DNA of 64,000 bases, taken from assembly GCF_002803065.1 (NCBI RefSeq), contig NZ_NNBL01000031.1, forward strand, positions 1-64,000, in the 5' to 3' direction. The position numbers and the translations under genes are program-made. Shown here piece by piece: positions 16,841 through 25,610 of the stretch. Each line of letters starts with the position of its first letter. Position 1 is the stretch's first letter. The notes under the pieces are model-generated. The model saw nothing but the letters and a program-made list of their open reading frames with translations, was not told the origin of the DNA and did not search any database. The stretch comes from Streptomyces sp. CB01635. Its GTDB lineage: Bacteria > Actinomycetota > Actinomycetes > Streptomycetales > Streptomycetaceae.

Positions 16841-17494
16841 ATGACCGGCCCCATCCCCCCTCTCGTCACGACGCCCGGCGCCCAGGGCGGCCCGACCGAC
16901 CTCGCCCTGACACCGGCGGGCGAGCAGCCTGCGCTGCGCGCGGACGCGGCGCGCAACCGCACACGCCTGCTGGAGGCCGCGTCGCGCCTGCTGTCCGGGT
17001 GCGGGGCGGCGAACCTGACCATGGAGGCGGTGGCGACGGCGGCCGGGGTAGGCAAGGGGACGGTCTTCCGGCGCTTCGGCGACCGCACCGGGCTGCTCAT
17101 CGCCCTCCTGGACCACCGGGAGCAGCAGCTTCAGGCCGCGTTCCTGTCGGGCCCGCCGCCCCTGGGCCCGGACGCGCCCGCCCTGGAGCGCCTGCACGCC
17201 TTCGGCCCCGCCCTCGTCCGCCACGAGCGGGACCACCACGAGCTGATCCTCGCCGCGCGCACCGACCCCCTGCGCAACTACGCGGTCCCGGCGAACCGGC
17301 TGCGCCACACGCACGTCATGCTGCTGCTGCGCCAGGCGGGCGTGGAGGGCGACACCGATCTCCTCGCGCACACGCTGCTGGCCGCCGCGGACACCGCGCT
17401 CGTCCACCATCTGACCGTCGAGCGGGGCATCCCGCTCGACCGCGTGGAGGCGGGATGGCACGACCTGCTCGACCGGCTCGCGCAAAAATCCTGA
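16841..17494 (+). CDS. TetR-family transcriptional regulator
   Basis: A 217-residue regulator. A disordered 30-residue N-terminus precedes the helix-turn-helix (about 35-80) with MEAVATAAGVGKGTVFRRFG, the classic TetR recognition pattern. The rest is helical. It is divergent from the FMN reductase and likely controls it through the GGAC..GTCC palindromes. Its ligand is unknown; the pairing with a flavin reductase suggests quinone-like or electrophilic compounds, as an inference. Confidence 0.9.
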   Translation: MTGPIPPLVTTPGAQGGPTDLALTPAGEQPALRADAARNRTRLLEAASRLLSGCGAANLTMEAVATAAGVGKGTVFRRFGDRTGLLIALLDHREQQLQAAFLSGPPPLGPDAPALERLHAFGPALVRHERDHHELILAARTDPLRNYAVPANRLRHTHVMLLLRQAGVEGDTDLLAHTLLAAADTALVHHLTVERGIPLDRVEAGWHDLLDRLAQKS

Positions 17495-17518
17495 CCGGCG
17501 CTTACGTGAACACCCTGA

Positions 17519-17536
17519 CCGGCGCTCAAACGCCGG
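17519..17536. terminator. Short hairpin after the TetR gene
   Basis: CCGGCG-CTCAAA-CGCCGG forms a 6-bp stem. The surrounding GACCGGCGCT occurs twice (17493 and 17516). This CGCTCAAACGCCGG element is familiar as a frequent Streptomyces terminator-like repeat. Confidence 0.5.
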
Positions 17537-17548
17537 ACGGGTGAGCAG

Positions 17549-17782
17549 TCACGAAGCCTGCTCCGGCCCGTCCGGGCCCCAGTTTTCGGGCCCCGCACCG
17601 TGCCAGTCGATCAGTTCCGGGTCGTCGACGGTCGTGTCCGCCTCGGGAAGGCCCGCGGCGCGCAGGAATTCCAGGACGTCGAGCAGGTTGTAGGCGGTCC
17701 CCACGTCCTTGCCGCGAATCGTCACCCGCCGGCCGCCGTCAGGCAGGGGCGGGTGCACGGTCACGGGCGCACCTTCGGACAT
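17549..17782 (-). CDS. Conserved hypothetical protein
   Basis: A 77-residue acidic protein with no signal or membrane segment. It reads as a small alpha/beta domain: VTVHPPLPDGGRRVTIRG then a helical NLLDVLEFLRAAGLPEAD, ending with a WHGAGPENWGPDGPEQ tail. It resembles small uncharacterised Streptomyces proteins that share a PDGGR-x-V start. The start at 17782 has GGAGG only one base before the ATG, which is unusually close, so initiation could be inefficient or misplaced. Convergent with the TetR gene. Function unknown. Confidence 0.6.
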   Translation of the reverse strand: MSEGAPVTVHPPLPDGGRRVTIRGKDVGTAYNLLDVLEFLRAAGLPEADTTVDDPELIDWHGAGPENWGPDGPEQAS

Positions 17783-17853
17783 ACCTCCAGAATGGTCCCG
17801 CCAACCCGAAAACGCACCCCCAACCGAACTGATATCCGAAAACCAGGCCCCGC

Positions 17854-17958
17854 CTACGCCACCCTCGCCTGCCTCCGGTAGCCGCCCGGGGCGAGCCCGC
17901 ACTCCCGCTTGAACGCCTTGGCGAAGGCGGACGGCTGCATGTCCCAGCGTCTCGATGA
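17854..17958 (-). pseudogene. C-terminal remnant of an AraC-family regulator
   Basis: In one frame the minus strand reads MQPSAFAKAFKRECGLAPGG then YRRQARVA and a TAG. This is the second helix-turn-helix and end of an AraC/XylS regulator (QPSAFAKAFKREFG..P..YRR). No upstream AraC sequence precedes it; it abuts the next gene's stop. It is a decayed fragment of about 30 codons. Confidence 0.65.
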
Positions 17959-17993
17959 CCGGGGCCCTCGGGCATGCGCGAGCGGCCGACCGC

Positions 17994-18797
17994 CTACGCG
18001 CGTTGCCAGACGACGACCGCGAGCGTCATCTGCAGCGCCCCCGGCGCGGCGGTCACCGTGAAGGAGGCGACGCGCCCGCCCTCCGTCCTGAGACAGCCCG
18101 TGGCACCCTCCTGTACGTCCAACTGGCGTTGCCCCACCTGGGTGTTGAGGAGGTCACCGCACTGGCGGGCGCTCGGCGCGCCCTTGCCGGACCAGCGCGC
18201 CAGCGCGTTGCCCGCGACCGCGTTCGACCCAGCCAGGCCCAGGTCGCCAAGGGGCGCGCGCGACGGTGGGACGGAGTCGAGGAACCACCCCGTGGTCATG
18301 TCCGTGCCGTCGCCCCGCGTCTCGCCGTTCAGCTGCACCGAGCCGCGCCAGTGCACGCCGATCACCGGCGGGGGCAGGGGCGTGGAGTCGGCAGGGGGCG
18401 CGGGCGGCGGGGTCGACTCCGGTGCACGGGACCGCGACGGGGCGGGGGAAGGAGACCGGGACGGCGATGGCGAGGCGGGTTGGCTCGTGGTCGGGTCGGC
18501 CGGCGGAGGATCATCCTGCTGCGGCGGTGACGAGACCCCGGGCCCGGCCGCCGCACCGCCCGGCGTCGAGCCCGACGAACTGTGCACGAACGCGACGAGG
18601 CCCAGCACGAGAGCGACAACTCCGATGAGCGCGACGGGAATTCGCGTCTTGCGCGACGTCAGCGCGGGCAGCTCCCAGCCGCCCAGTTTCACGGTCTCAC
18701 CGATCGCGGCGGCTACCAGACAGACAAGGCCGACGACCCACAGCATGACCACGTTCGCCAGCACAACCGACCCCCGTTCGCCCGTTGACCGAGCCAT
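17994..18797 (-). CDS. Membrane-anchored protein with Pro/Ser-rich linker
   Basis: A 267-residue protein with two N-terminal membrane segments (about 14-32 VVLANVVMLWVVGLVCLVAA and 50-72), then a long Pro/Ser/Thr-rich low-complexity linker (about 75-145), then a soluble C-terminal domain of about 120 residues. That domain starts IGVHWRGSVQLNGETRGDG and has two Cys (QCGDLLN, GCLRTEG) that could form a disulfide outside the cell. I do not recognise a named family; such layouts in Streptomyces are usually surface proteins. The start is uncertain; ATG at 18797 is used although its ribosome binding site is weak. It is divergent from the RHS operon. Confidence 0.65.
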   Translation of the reverse strand: MARSTGERGSVVLANVVMLWVVGLVCLVAAAIGETVKLGGWELPALTSRKTRIPVALIGVVALVLGLVAFVHSSSGSTPGGAAAGPGVSSPPQQDDPPPADPTTSQPASPSPSRSPSPAPSRSRAPESTPPPAPPADSTPLPPPVIGVHWRGSVQLNGETRGDGTDMTTGWFLDSVPPSRAPLGDLGLAGSNAVAGNALARWSGKGAPSARQCGDLLNTQVGQRQLDVQEGATGCLRTEGGRVASFTVTAAPGALQMTLAVVVWQRA

Positions 18798-18923
18798 CGA
18801 AGGTAGCGCGCGCACCATCCGCGGGGCCAGCCCCCTCCGGCCGGCCCCGCGCCCCGCACTGTGACAGGGGTGTGACAGCAGCACCGTTGCGGTCGCCGAC
18901 ATGCACTCGTGATGATGGGGCTT

Positions 18924-19550
18924 ATGTCTGAGTACGGGGGCGAGTCGGACGAGCGGCCCGGGAACTCGATTCCGAGGTCACGCCTCGCTGACTACGTGGA
19001 TATGACAGAGGCACCGGCGACACCTGCGCAGGGACCGCCGGCTTCGGAGACGGTCGCAGAGCCGGTTCCGGCCGCTCAAGAGCCCGGTCCCGACCCCGAG
19101 TCGGATGCGCAGAAGACTCGGCCCGTCGCTCAGGAACCCGTACCCGAGGATCCTGAAGTCACCGCGCGGCGGCGCGAGTTCCTCCGGCTGCTCGGCGAGT
19201 TCCGGCGTACGGCGGTACTGGTTCCGCTGGGCGACTTCCCCGGGTCCGAGGACCAACGCGGCCTGCTGACCGCGGATTTCAACGGCATCCGTTTCATCCT
19301 CGCGTTCTCCGACGAGCAGGCACTGGCCCGTTACGCCCAGGCACGCGGCGAGTTCAGCCGGGAGTGGACCTACCGGACGATCCTCGGAGCCAGGTTGCTC
19401 GACGTGGCGGTGCCGGCGGCGGGAGTGCCGTGCGGGGTGGCGCTCGACTGCGCGGACGGGCCGGACGGCATGGTGTTTCCGCCGGTGCGGGGCATCGTGC
19501 CGGACGAGGCGGCGGTCGACCGTGACGAGGGCGAGAGGGGCAGCGCATGA
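18924..19550 (+). CDS. SseB-family protein, first gene of the RHS toxin operon
   Basis: A 208-residue soluble protein. After a Pro/Glu-rich disordered N-terminus (about 1-75), the SseB N-terminal-like domain (about 80-190) contains RREFLRLLGEFRRTAVLVPL and FNGIRFILAFSDEQALARYA. SseB-type domains recur in Streptomyces beside secreted effectors and WXG proteins, possibly as chaperone or adaptor modules, but the role is not established. ATG at 18924 is used; a GTG at 18909 is possible. The stop overlaps the next start (ATGA), so the operon is translationally coupled. Confidence 0.75.
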   Translation: MSEYGGESDERPGNSIPRSRLADYVDMTEAPATPAQGPPASETVAEPVPAAQEPGPDPESDAQKTRPVAQEPVPEDPEVTARRREFLRLLGEFRRTAVLVPLGDFPGSEDQRGLLTADFNGIRFILAFSDEQALARYAQARGEFSREWTYRTILGARLLDVAVPAAGVPCGVALDCADGPDGMVFPPVRGIVPDEAAVDRDEGERGSA

Positions 19551-20227
19551 CCGGCGACGGAGGCGGCGGCGGGGGCGGCGGCAAGGACCTGAAGACCGGC
19601 GGCCTGGCTCTGATCGCCAAGGGTCTGACCGAGGCCCTGGCCGAGCTGAAGGAGCTCGGCATGGTCGGTGAGGCCGGGGCCGGGCGCGGCTTCGGGGACA
19701 TCGCCCTGTCCGGCCTGGACCTGGGGCACGAAGGGCTGACCGGGGAGTTCAAGTCGTTCTGCGAGCGCTGGGAGTGGGGCGTGCGCTCGCTGGTGAACGA
19801 GGGCAACGGGTTCGCCGTGAAGACCGGCCTGTCCGCCGGTACGTACTACGAGACCGAGCAGTACGTCGAGGGATCGTTCAAGGTCGTCACGAACGCCGCG
19901 ATCGGGAACCCGTACGCCTCCGAGGAAGAGGTCACCCAGAAGGGCTGGGGCGACATCGCCACGTCGGGCGCGTACGGCGGCGTGGACTACAGCAAGGAAT
20001 CCTTCGACCAGGCCATGGCCAACAGCGGCCAGGGCTGGAAGGACGCGGGCCGCGACGTCATGACGTCGCACACGCTGGGCCCCGCGGGCCTCAACCCCGA
20101 GAACCTGCACAACGCCCTCGGCGTTTCGGACGACGAGTACGACCAGATGCTCGACGACACCTTCGGCCCCTCCCCCGAGGAACGGGCCAAGGCCGCAGGA
20201 CAGCAGCAGGGCGGGGGTGAGGGCTGA
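19547..20227 (+). CDS. WXG100-like helical protein, putative secretion partner of the RHS toxin
   Basis: A 226-residue protein. A Gly-only tail (residues 5-12) precedes a helical domain with RWEWG (74-78), a WXG-type turn between two helices, as in ESX/type VII substrates. The rest (about 100-226) is Gly/Asp-rich with a helical C-terminus and acidic tail. No signal peptide. It overlaps the SseB gene by 4 bases and its TGA shares one base with the next ATG, so the three genes are made together. I infer a role in delivering or chaperoning the RHS protein; alternatively it may be an independent type VII substrate. Confidence 0.7.
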   Translation: MTGDGGGGGGGGKDLKTGGLALIAKGLTEALAELKELGMVGEAGAGRGFGDIALSGLDLGHEGLTGEFKSFCERWEWGVRSLVNEGNGFAVKTGLSAGTYYETEQYVEGSFKVVTNAAIGNPYASEEEVTQKGWGDIATSGAYGGVDYSKESFDQAMANSGQGWKDAGRDVMTSHTLGPAGLNPENLHNALGVSDDEYDQMLDDTFGPSPEERAKAAGQQQGGGEG

Positions 20228-23200
20228 TGGGGCTCGGCGACATCGTCGACGGCGTCAAGGGCGGTATCAACAAAGGTCTTTCGGTCGGTGAGGACCTCAT
20301 CGACGAGGGCAAGAAGAAGGTCGGCGAGGGCGTCGACTACGCGACGAACAAGGTCGGCGACGGCCTCGACCACGTGGGCCTGCACGGGGCGGCCGACGCC
20401 GTGGAGGACTGGGGTGACGATGTCGCCTCGGATCTCGGTGCCACGCCCGGCGAGCAGCAGCTCGGCCAGACAGAGGAAGCCAACGAACTCGTCCACGGCA
20501 ACCCGGACAAGATCCGTGAGGCCGCGAAGCATCTCAAGGACTTCCACACCGCGTTCGACCACGTCTCGCAGGGGATGAAGAAGGTCGACTCGTCCGGCTG
20601 GGCGGGCGAGGGCGGCGACGCCTTCCGCAAGAAGTTCGGCGTGCACCCCACGAAGTGGGCTCAGGCGTCCGACGCCTGCGACAAGGCGGCGGGTGCGCTG
20701 GACGCGTACGCCGATACGGTCAAGTGGGCGCAGGGCAAGGCCAAGGACGCCGTAGAGCTGTACAAGAAGGGGCAGCAGGCGTCGAAGGACGCGGTCGACG
20801 CGTACAACAAGAAGGTCGACGCCTACAACGCCAAGATCAAGGCGAACGAGGACCCCGGCGCCAAGCCCGAGCCGTTCCAGGACCCCGGCAAGGCCGACAT
20901 CAAGAAGGCCCACGAGACGCTCACCGAGGCGCGCAAGCAGCGCAACACCGCCGCCTCCGACGCCCAGGGCAAGGTGAAGGCGGCCCTCGCGCACGCTCCC
21001 GCCGAACCCCCGCCGCTCGACCGGCTCGGCAACACCGTCGTCGACGGCTACAAGGCCTACAACACCGAACTGACCCACGTGGTCGGCGGCGCCCTCAAAG
21101 GCACCGCCGGACTGCTCAACTTCGCCCGCGGCCTCAACCCCACCGACCCCTACAACCTCACGCACCCGGCCGCGTACATGCAGAACGTCTCCATGACGCT
21201 CTCCGGCCTCGTCTCCACCGCCGCGCACCCCGAACGCATCGTCACCGCCGCCGTCGACGGCTTCAAGAAGGACCCCTCCGAGTTCGTCGGGCGCCTCATC
21301 CCCGAGCTCATCGGCACCAAAGGCGCGGGCCTCGCGCGCAGCGGGCTGCGGCTCGGGCTCAGGACGGGGGCGAAGGACGTCGCCGAGAACGCGGCGCGCA
21401 GGACGGTGCGGGACAGTGAGCGCGCTGCGGGTCACGCGGACGGCCCCAACCAGCACGGCCGTACCGAGAATTCGGTGGAGAACAAGGGTTCCGACCCCAT
21501 CGACATGGCCACGGGCCGGATGTATCTGCCGCAGACCGATGTCGTGCTGCCCGGAACCCTGCCGCTGGTCTTCACGCGGCGCGTCGAGTCGGGCTACCGG
21601 CTGGGCAAGTGGTTCGGCCCGTCGTGGTCGTCCACCGTCGACCAGCGCCTGGAGATCGACGGCGAGGGCGTCGTCTTCGTGACCGAGGACGGCCTGCTGC
21701 TCAGCTATCCGCACCCCGCCCCCGGCGTCCCGGTCCTGCCGACGCACGGCCCCGCCTGGCCCTTGGACCGTGTCGACGGCGGCTACACGGTCACCGACCG
21801 GCGCACCGGCCGCGTCCGCCACTTCGCGGACCGGGCCGAGGGCCTGGCGGTGCTGGAACAGATCGACGACCGCAACGGCAACTGGCTCACCTTCGAGTAC
21901 GACGCGCAAGGCACACCGCTCGGCATCGTCGCCTCCGGTGGCTACCACCTGGAACTCACCACCGCCGACGGCCGTGTCACCGCCCTGCGTCTCGCCGGAC
22001 CGTCCGGCGCCGCACATGCCGTCAAGGCTTACGGATACGACGCGGCGGGCCATCTCGGCGAGGTCCTCAACTCCTCAGGATCCGCACTGCGGTTCACCTA
22101 CGACGAGCGCGGCCGCGTCACGTCGTGGACGGACAGCAACGACCGCTCCTACACGTACGCGTACGACGAGCAGGACCGGTGTGTCTCCGAACGCGGGTCG
22201 GAGGGGCACATGAACCTGCGCCTGTCCTACGGCGAGGCGGACCCCGCGACGGGTCACCGGGTCACCACGACCACGACGGGCGAGGGCCATACGCGCCGCT
22301 TCCTCGTCAACAGCGCCAGCCAGATCGTCGCCGAGACCGATCCGCTCGGCCACACCACCCGCTTCACCCGTGACCACCGCAACCGGCTGCTCACCGCCGT
22401 CGACCCGCTCGGCCACACGGTCGACCGCCGCTACGACGACGACGGCAATCCGGTCCTCGTCCGGCGCCCCGACGGACGCGAGACGCACGCCGAGTACGAC
22501 GCGTCCGGGCGCCTGACCCGGCTCAAGGGTCCCGACGGCGCCACGCACCGCTACGCCTACGACGAGCGCGGCAACCGGATCTCGGCCACGGGCCCTTCGG
22601 GGCGGACCACGCACTACGCGTACGACGAGGCGGGTCACCTCACCGCGGTCACGGACCCGCTCGGGCACGTCACCCGGGTGCGCTGCGACCGCGCCGGGCT
22701 CGCCGTCGAGATCACCGACGCGCTCGGCGGCGTGACCCGCTACGGACGCGACGCCTTCGGCCGGCCCACCGCCCTCACCGATCCGACCGGCGCGACGACC
22801 CGTCTGGAATGGAGCGTCGAGGGACGGCTCACCCGCCGCGTCCGGCCGGACGGCACCGCCGAGTCATGGACGTACGACGGCGAGGGCAACTGCGTCACCC
22901 ACACCGACCCGCTCGGCGGCGTCACGCGCCACGAGTACACCCACTTCGACCTGCTGACCGCCCGCACCTCTCCGGACGGCGTCCGTCACGAGTTCGAGCA
23001 CGACGACGAACTACGGCTCACCAAGGTCACCAACCCGCAGGGCCTGACCTGGAGTTACGTCTACGACCCGGCCGGGCGCCTGACATCGGAGACCGACTTC
23101 GACGGCCGCACACTCAGCTACGCCCATGACGCCGCGAGCCGGCTCGTCGCCCGCACGAACGCGCTCGGGCAGACGACTTCCCTGGAGCGCGACGCGCTCG

Positions 23201-25005
23201 GCCAGATCATCCGCAAGGACGCCGACGGCCATGTCACGACCTTCAGTTACGACGTGACCGACGAGCCGGCCCAGGCAACGGGCCCCGACGGCTGCCGTGT
23301 GAGCATCCTGCGCGACCGTCACGGCCGCGTCCGCTCCGAGACCGTCGACGGCCGCGAACTCACCTACGTGTACGACGAGCTGGGACGCCGCACCGGTCGC
23401 ACCACTCCCACCGGCGGTGCCACGACCTGGTCCTTCGACGCCGTGGGCCGCCGCACCGACCTGGTCGTGTCCGGTCGCGCCGTCGACCTGCGCTACGACG
23501 CGGCGGGCCGCGAGACGGCCCGGCACATCGGCGCGACGATCACCCTGGAGCAGGCCTTCGACCCGCTGGGGCGGCTGTCCGCCCAGTCGGTGACGGACGC
23601 GGACGGCCACACCGTCCAGCACCGCGCCTACAGCTACCGCGCCGACGGCCACCTCACCGCCGTCGACGACCGGCTCGGCGGCGCCCGCCGCTTCGACCTG
23701 GACGCGGTGGGCCGGGTCACCGCGGTGCACGCGGCCGGCTGGACCGAGACGTACGCGTACGACACCGCGGGCAACCAGACCTCGGCCTCCTGGCCCGCCG
23801 AACATCCGGGCCAGGAGGCGACCGGCCCCCGCACCTACCAGGGCACCCGTATCACCCGCGCCGGGAGCGTCCGCTACGAGCACGACGCGCTGGGCCGCAT
23901 CACGCTGCGGCAGAAGACCCGTCTCTCCCGCAAACCCGACACGTGGCGCTACGAGTGGGACGCCGAGGACCGTCTCGTCTCGGTCGTCACACCGGACGGC
24001 ACCAGGTGGCGCTACACGTACGACCCGCTCGGCCGGCGCACGGCCAAGCTGCGCATCGGCGCGGACGGCGCGACCGTCGTCGAGCGCACCGTCTTCACGT
24101 GGGACGGCAGCACACTCTGCGAACAGACCACCAGCGCACCCCAGTTCCCGCACCCGGTCACCCTGACCTGGGACCACATGGGCCGGCGCCCGCTCGCCCA
24201 GACCGAGCGCATCCACGCGGCCGACGCACCGCAGACGGAGATCGACTCCCGCTTCTTCGCCATCGTCACCGACCTCGTCGGCACCCCGAGCGAACTCGTC
24301 GACGAGCAGGGCCGGGTCGCCTGGCACGCGCGCAGCACCCTCTGGGGCACCACGACCTGGACGGCGAACAGCGCGACGTACACGCCCCTGCGCTTCCCCG
24401 GCCAGTACTTCGACCCGGAGACGGGGCTTCACTACAACTACTTCCGCCACTACGACCCGCAGACCGGCCGCTATCTCACCCCGGACCCGCTCGGCCTGAC
24501 ACCGGCGCCGAACCCGGCCGCGTACGTCGACAACCCGCACACCTGGAGCGACCCGCTCGGCCTCGCGCCCGAGTACGACGGTGACGGGCCGAAGAAGGAG
24601 CCGCAGGGCGGCGACCATCCCGACGATCCGCGGGGCTACTCCAAGCCCTCCATCGGCCGCTACGACTATTCCTGGTCGAACTACGACCGGGCCGTCAGCG
24701 CCGCCAGGGAGCACGCGGGCGGCGATCTCGGCGCCGACTCCATCAAAATGTACGACCGCAACCCGAACACGCACGAGGGCACGGGCACCTTGATCGGCGA
24801 GCAGACTCCGGACAAGATGCGTGGCTGGCGGATCGACGGGCCGGACGGCCACGTCAACTACTGGGACTGGTCGGGAGGGAAGAAGGGAGCCGGCGGCCTG
24901 TACGGACACGACTGGTATCCGGACGACCCGACCACTCCCGGATCCCGCTACATCGGCTGGGCACCCTGGCAGGACAATGCCGGGAACTTTCTGGAAGGTA
25001 ACTGA
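20227..25005 (+). CDS. RHS-repeat polymorphic toxin with WXG-like N-terminus and unassigned C-terminal domain
   Basis: A 1592-residue protein. The N-terminus lacks a signal peptide; helices include SSGWAGEGGDAFRKKF (122-137), a WXG-type turn seen in type VII effectors. A Lys/Ala-rich helical region follows to about 410. Residues about 418-470 form a DUF6531-like module (DPIDMATGRMYLPQTDVVLP). About 490-1390 are YD/RHS repeats of the form YDxxGRLT. The RHS core signature RFPGQYFDPETGLHYNYFRH starts at 1389 and DPLGL marks the usual junction. The last 150 residues are a distinct domain with HVNYWDWSGGKKGAGG and YGHDWYP. That domain is the likely toxin; I cannot name its family. A small gene starts 7 bases after the stop. 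Confidence 0.88.
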   Translation: MGLGDIVDGVKGGINKGLSVGEDLIDEGKKKVGEGVDYATNKVGDGLDHVGLHGAADAVEDWGDDVASDLGATPGEQQLGQTEEANELVHGNPDKIREAAKHLKDFHTAFDHVSQGMKKVDSSGWAGEGGDAFRKKFGVHPTKWAQASDACDKAAGALDAYADTVKWAQGKAKDAVELYKKGQQASKDAVDAYNKKVDAYNAKIKANEDPGAKPEPFQDPGKADIKKAHETLTEARKQRNTAASDAQGKVKAALAHAPAEPPPLDRLGNTVVDGYKAYNTELTHVVGGALKGTAGLLNFARGLNPTDPYNLTHPAAYMQNVSMTLSGLVSTAAHPERIVTAAVDGFKKDPSEFVGRLIPELIGTKGAGLARSGLRLGLRTGAKDVAENAARRTVRDSERAAGHADGPNQHGRTENSVENKGSDPIDMATGRMYLPQTDVVLPGTLPLVFTRRVESGYRLGKWFGPSWSSTVDQRLEIDGEGVVFVTEDGLLLSYPHPAPGVPVLPTHGPAWPLDRVDGGYTVTDRRTGRVRHFADRAEGLAVLEQIDDRNGNWLTFEYDAQGTPLGIVASGGYHLELTTADGRVTALRLAGPSGAAHAVKAYGYDAAGHLGEVLNSSGSALRFTYDERGRVTSWTDSNDRSYTYAYDEQDRCVSERGSEGHMNLRLSYGEADPATGHRVTTTTTGEGHTRRFLVNSASQIVAETDPLGHTTRFTRDHRNRLLTAVDPLGHTVDRRYDDDGNPVLVRRPDGRETHAEYDASGRLTRLKGPDGATHRYAYDERGNRISATGPSGRTTHYAYDEAGHLTAVTDPLGHVTRVRCDRAGLAVEITDALGGVTRYGRDAFGRPTALTDPTGATTRLEWSVEGRLTRRVRPDGTAESWTYDGEGNCVTHTDPLGGVTRHEYTHFDLLTARTSPDGVRHEFEHDDELRLTKVTNPQGLTWSYVYDPAGRLTSETDFDGRTLSYAHDAASRLVARTNALGQTTSLERDALGQIIRKDADGHVTTFSYDVTDEPAQATGPDGCRVSILRDRHGRVRSETVDGRELTYVYDELGRRTGRTTPTGGATTWSFDAVGRRTDLVVSGRAVDLRYDAAGRETARHIGATITLEQAFDPLGRLSAQSVTDADGHTVQHRAYSYRADGHLTAVDDRLGGARRFDLDAVGRVTAVHAAGWTETYAYDTAGNQTSASWPAEHPGQEATGPRTYQGTRITRAGSVRYEHDALGRITLRQKTRLSRKPDTWRYEWDAEDRLVSVVTPDGTRWRYTYDPLGRRTAKLRIGADGATVVERTVFTWDGSTLCEQTTSAPQFPHPVTLTWDHMGRRPLAQTERIHAADAPQTEIDSRFFAIVTDLVGTPSELVDEQGRVAWHARSTLWGTTTWTANSATYTPLRFPGQYFDPETGLHYNYFRHYDPQTGRYLTPDPLGLTPAPNPAAYVDNPHTWSDPLGLAPEYDGDGPKKEPQGGDHPDDPRGYSKPSIGRYDYSWSNYDRAVSAAREHAGGDLGADSIKMYDRNPNTHEGTGTLIGEQTPDKMRGWRIDGPDGHVNYWDWSGGKKGAGGLYGHDWYPDDPTTPGSRYIGWAPWQDNAGNFLEGN

Positions 25006-25012
25006 GTAAGAC

Positions 25013-25426
25013 ATGCCACCCCGTCTCACTGCCACGCTGGAATCCATCGGGGCCGCGCCCGACCTCGGCGCCTACGAAGAGCTGCTGGCTCTCCTGGGAG
25101 GGACACTCGCGCCGCTGGCAGGTGTGCTGCGGCAGACGTCCGGTGTCGTCGACGTCTCGGAGATGACGCTGCCGGAGACGTGCGCGCTGCTGCGGGCCGA
25201 GCTCGGCGACGTCGAGGGCCAGGTCCTGGCCGCGTGGCCCGGGGACGGAGTGGCGGTACGGCTCGCGCCCGAGCGGCTCCTGGAGCGCTTCGACGACCTC
25301 TGGTACCCGGCCATGGACGACCTGGTCCTCGTCGGAACCACCGGCGAGGGCCGGAAACTCGTCGTCCTGGACCACGAGGAGCGCCTCGCCTCGACACCTC
25401 TCAGCGCCGTCGTCGACCGGCCTTAG
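25013..25426 (+). CDS. Putative immunity protein for the RHS toxin
   Basis: A 137-residue acidic soluble protein with no signal or membrane segment, encoded 7 bases after the toxin stop. Small, acidic, unrelated genes at exactly this position are the normal immunity partners of polymorphic toxins. The sequence is rich in Leu/Glu/Asp, with alternating helices and strands (LVLVGTTGEGRKLVVLDHEE near the end). I recognise no family. The immunity role rests on position only. Its TAG stop is the first part of a palindromic repeat that probably ends transcription. Confidence 0.6.
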   Translation: MPPRLTATLESIGAAPDLGAYEELLALLGGTLAPLAGVLRQTSGVVDVSEMTLPETCALLRAELGDVEGQVLAAWPGDGVAVRLAPERLLERFDDLWYPAMDDLVLVGTTGEGRKLVVLDHEERLASTPLSAVVDRP

Positions 25427-25479
25427 GGCCTTTCGTTCGGATCGGGCGAGCTCAGCCTGATCCCAAACGAAAGGCCCTA
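25424..25479. repeat. Dispersed palindromic element, copy A
   Basis: TAGGGCCTTTCGTTCGGATC pairs with GATCCCAAACGAAAGGCCCTA around a 15-base loop. Related copies lie at 30580-30643 and, as a half, at 48761-48797. It overlaps the stop codon of the immunity gene and would act as a terminator. Confidence 0.75.
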
Positions 25480-25610
25480 GGTCCTGGGTCCGTGGCCCGG
25501 ATCACACGAGGACGAGGCTGACCTGCGGAATGTCATGGAGGCCGGAACGGTTGGCACACGCAGATTCCATGCTTGTGCACATACCGACTGGTACCCAAGA
25601 GGAGCACTCT

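Noticed and set aside
21900..24500. Regular DNA periodicity that could suggest a CRISPR or tandem repeat array
   Set aside because: The periodicity follows the YD/RHS protein repeats; units vary in length and sequence and have no spacer structure.
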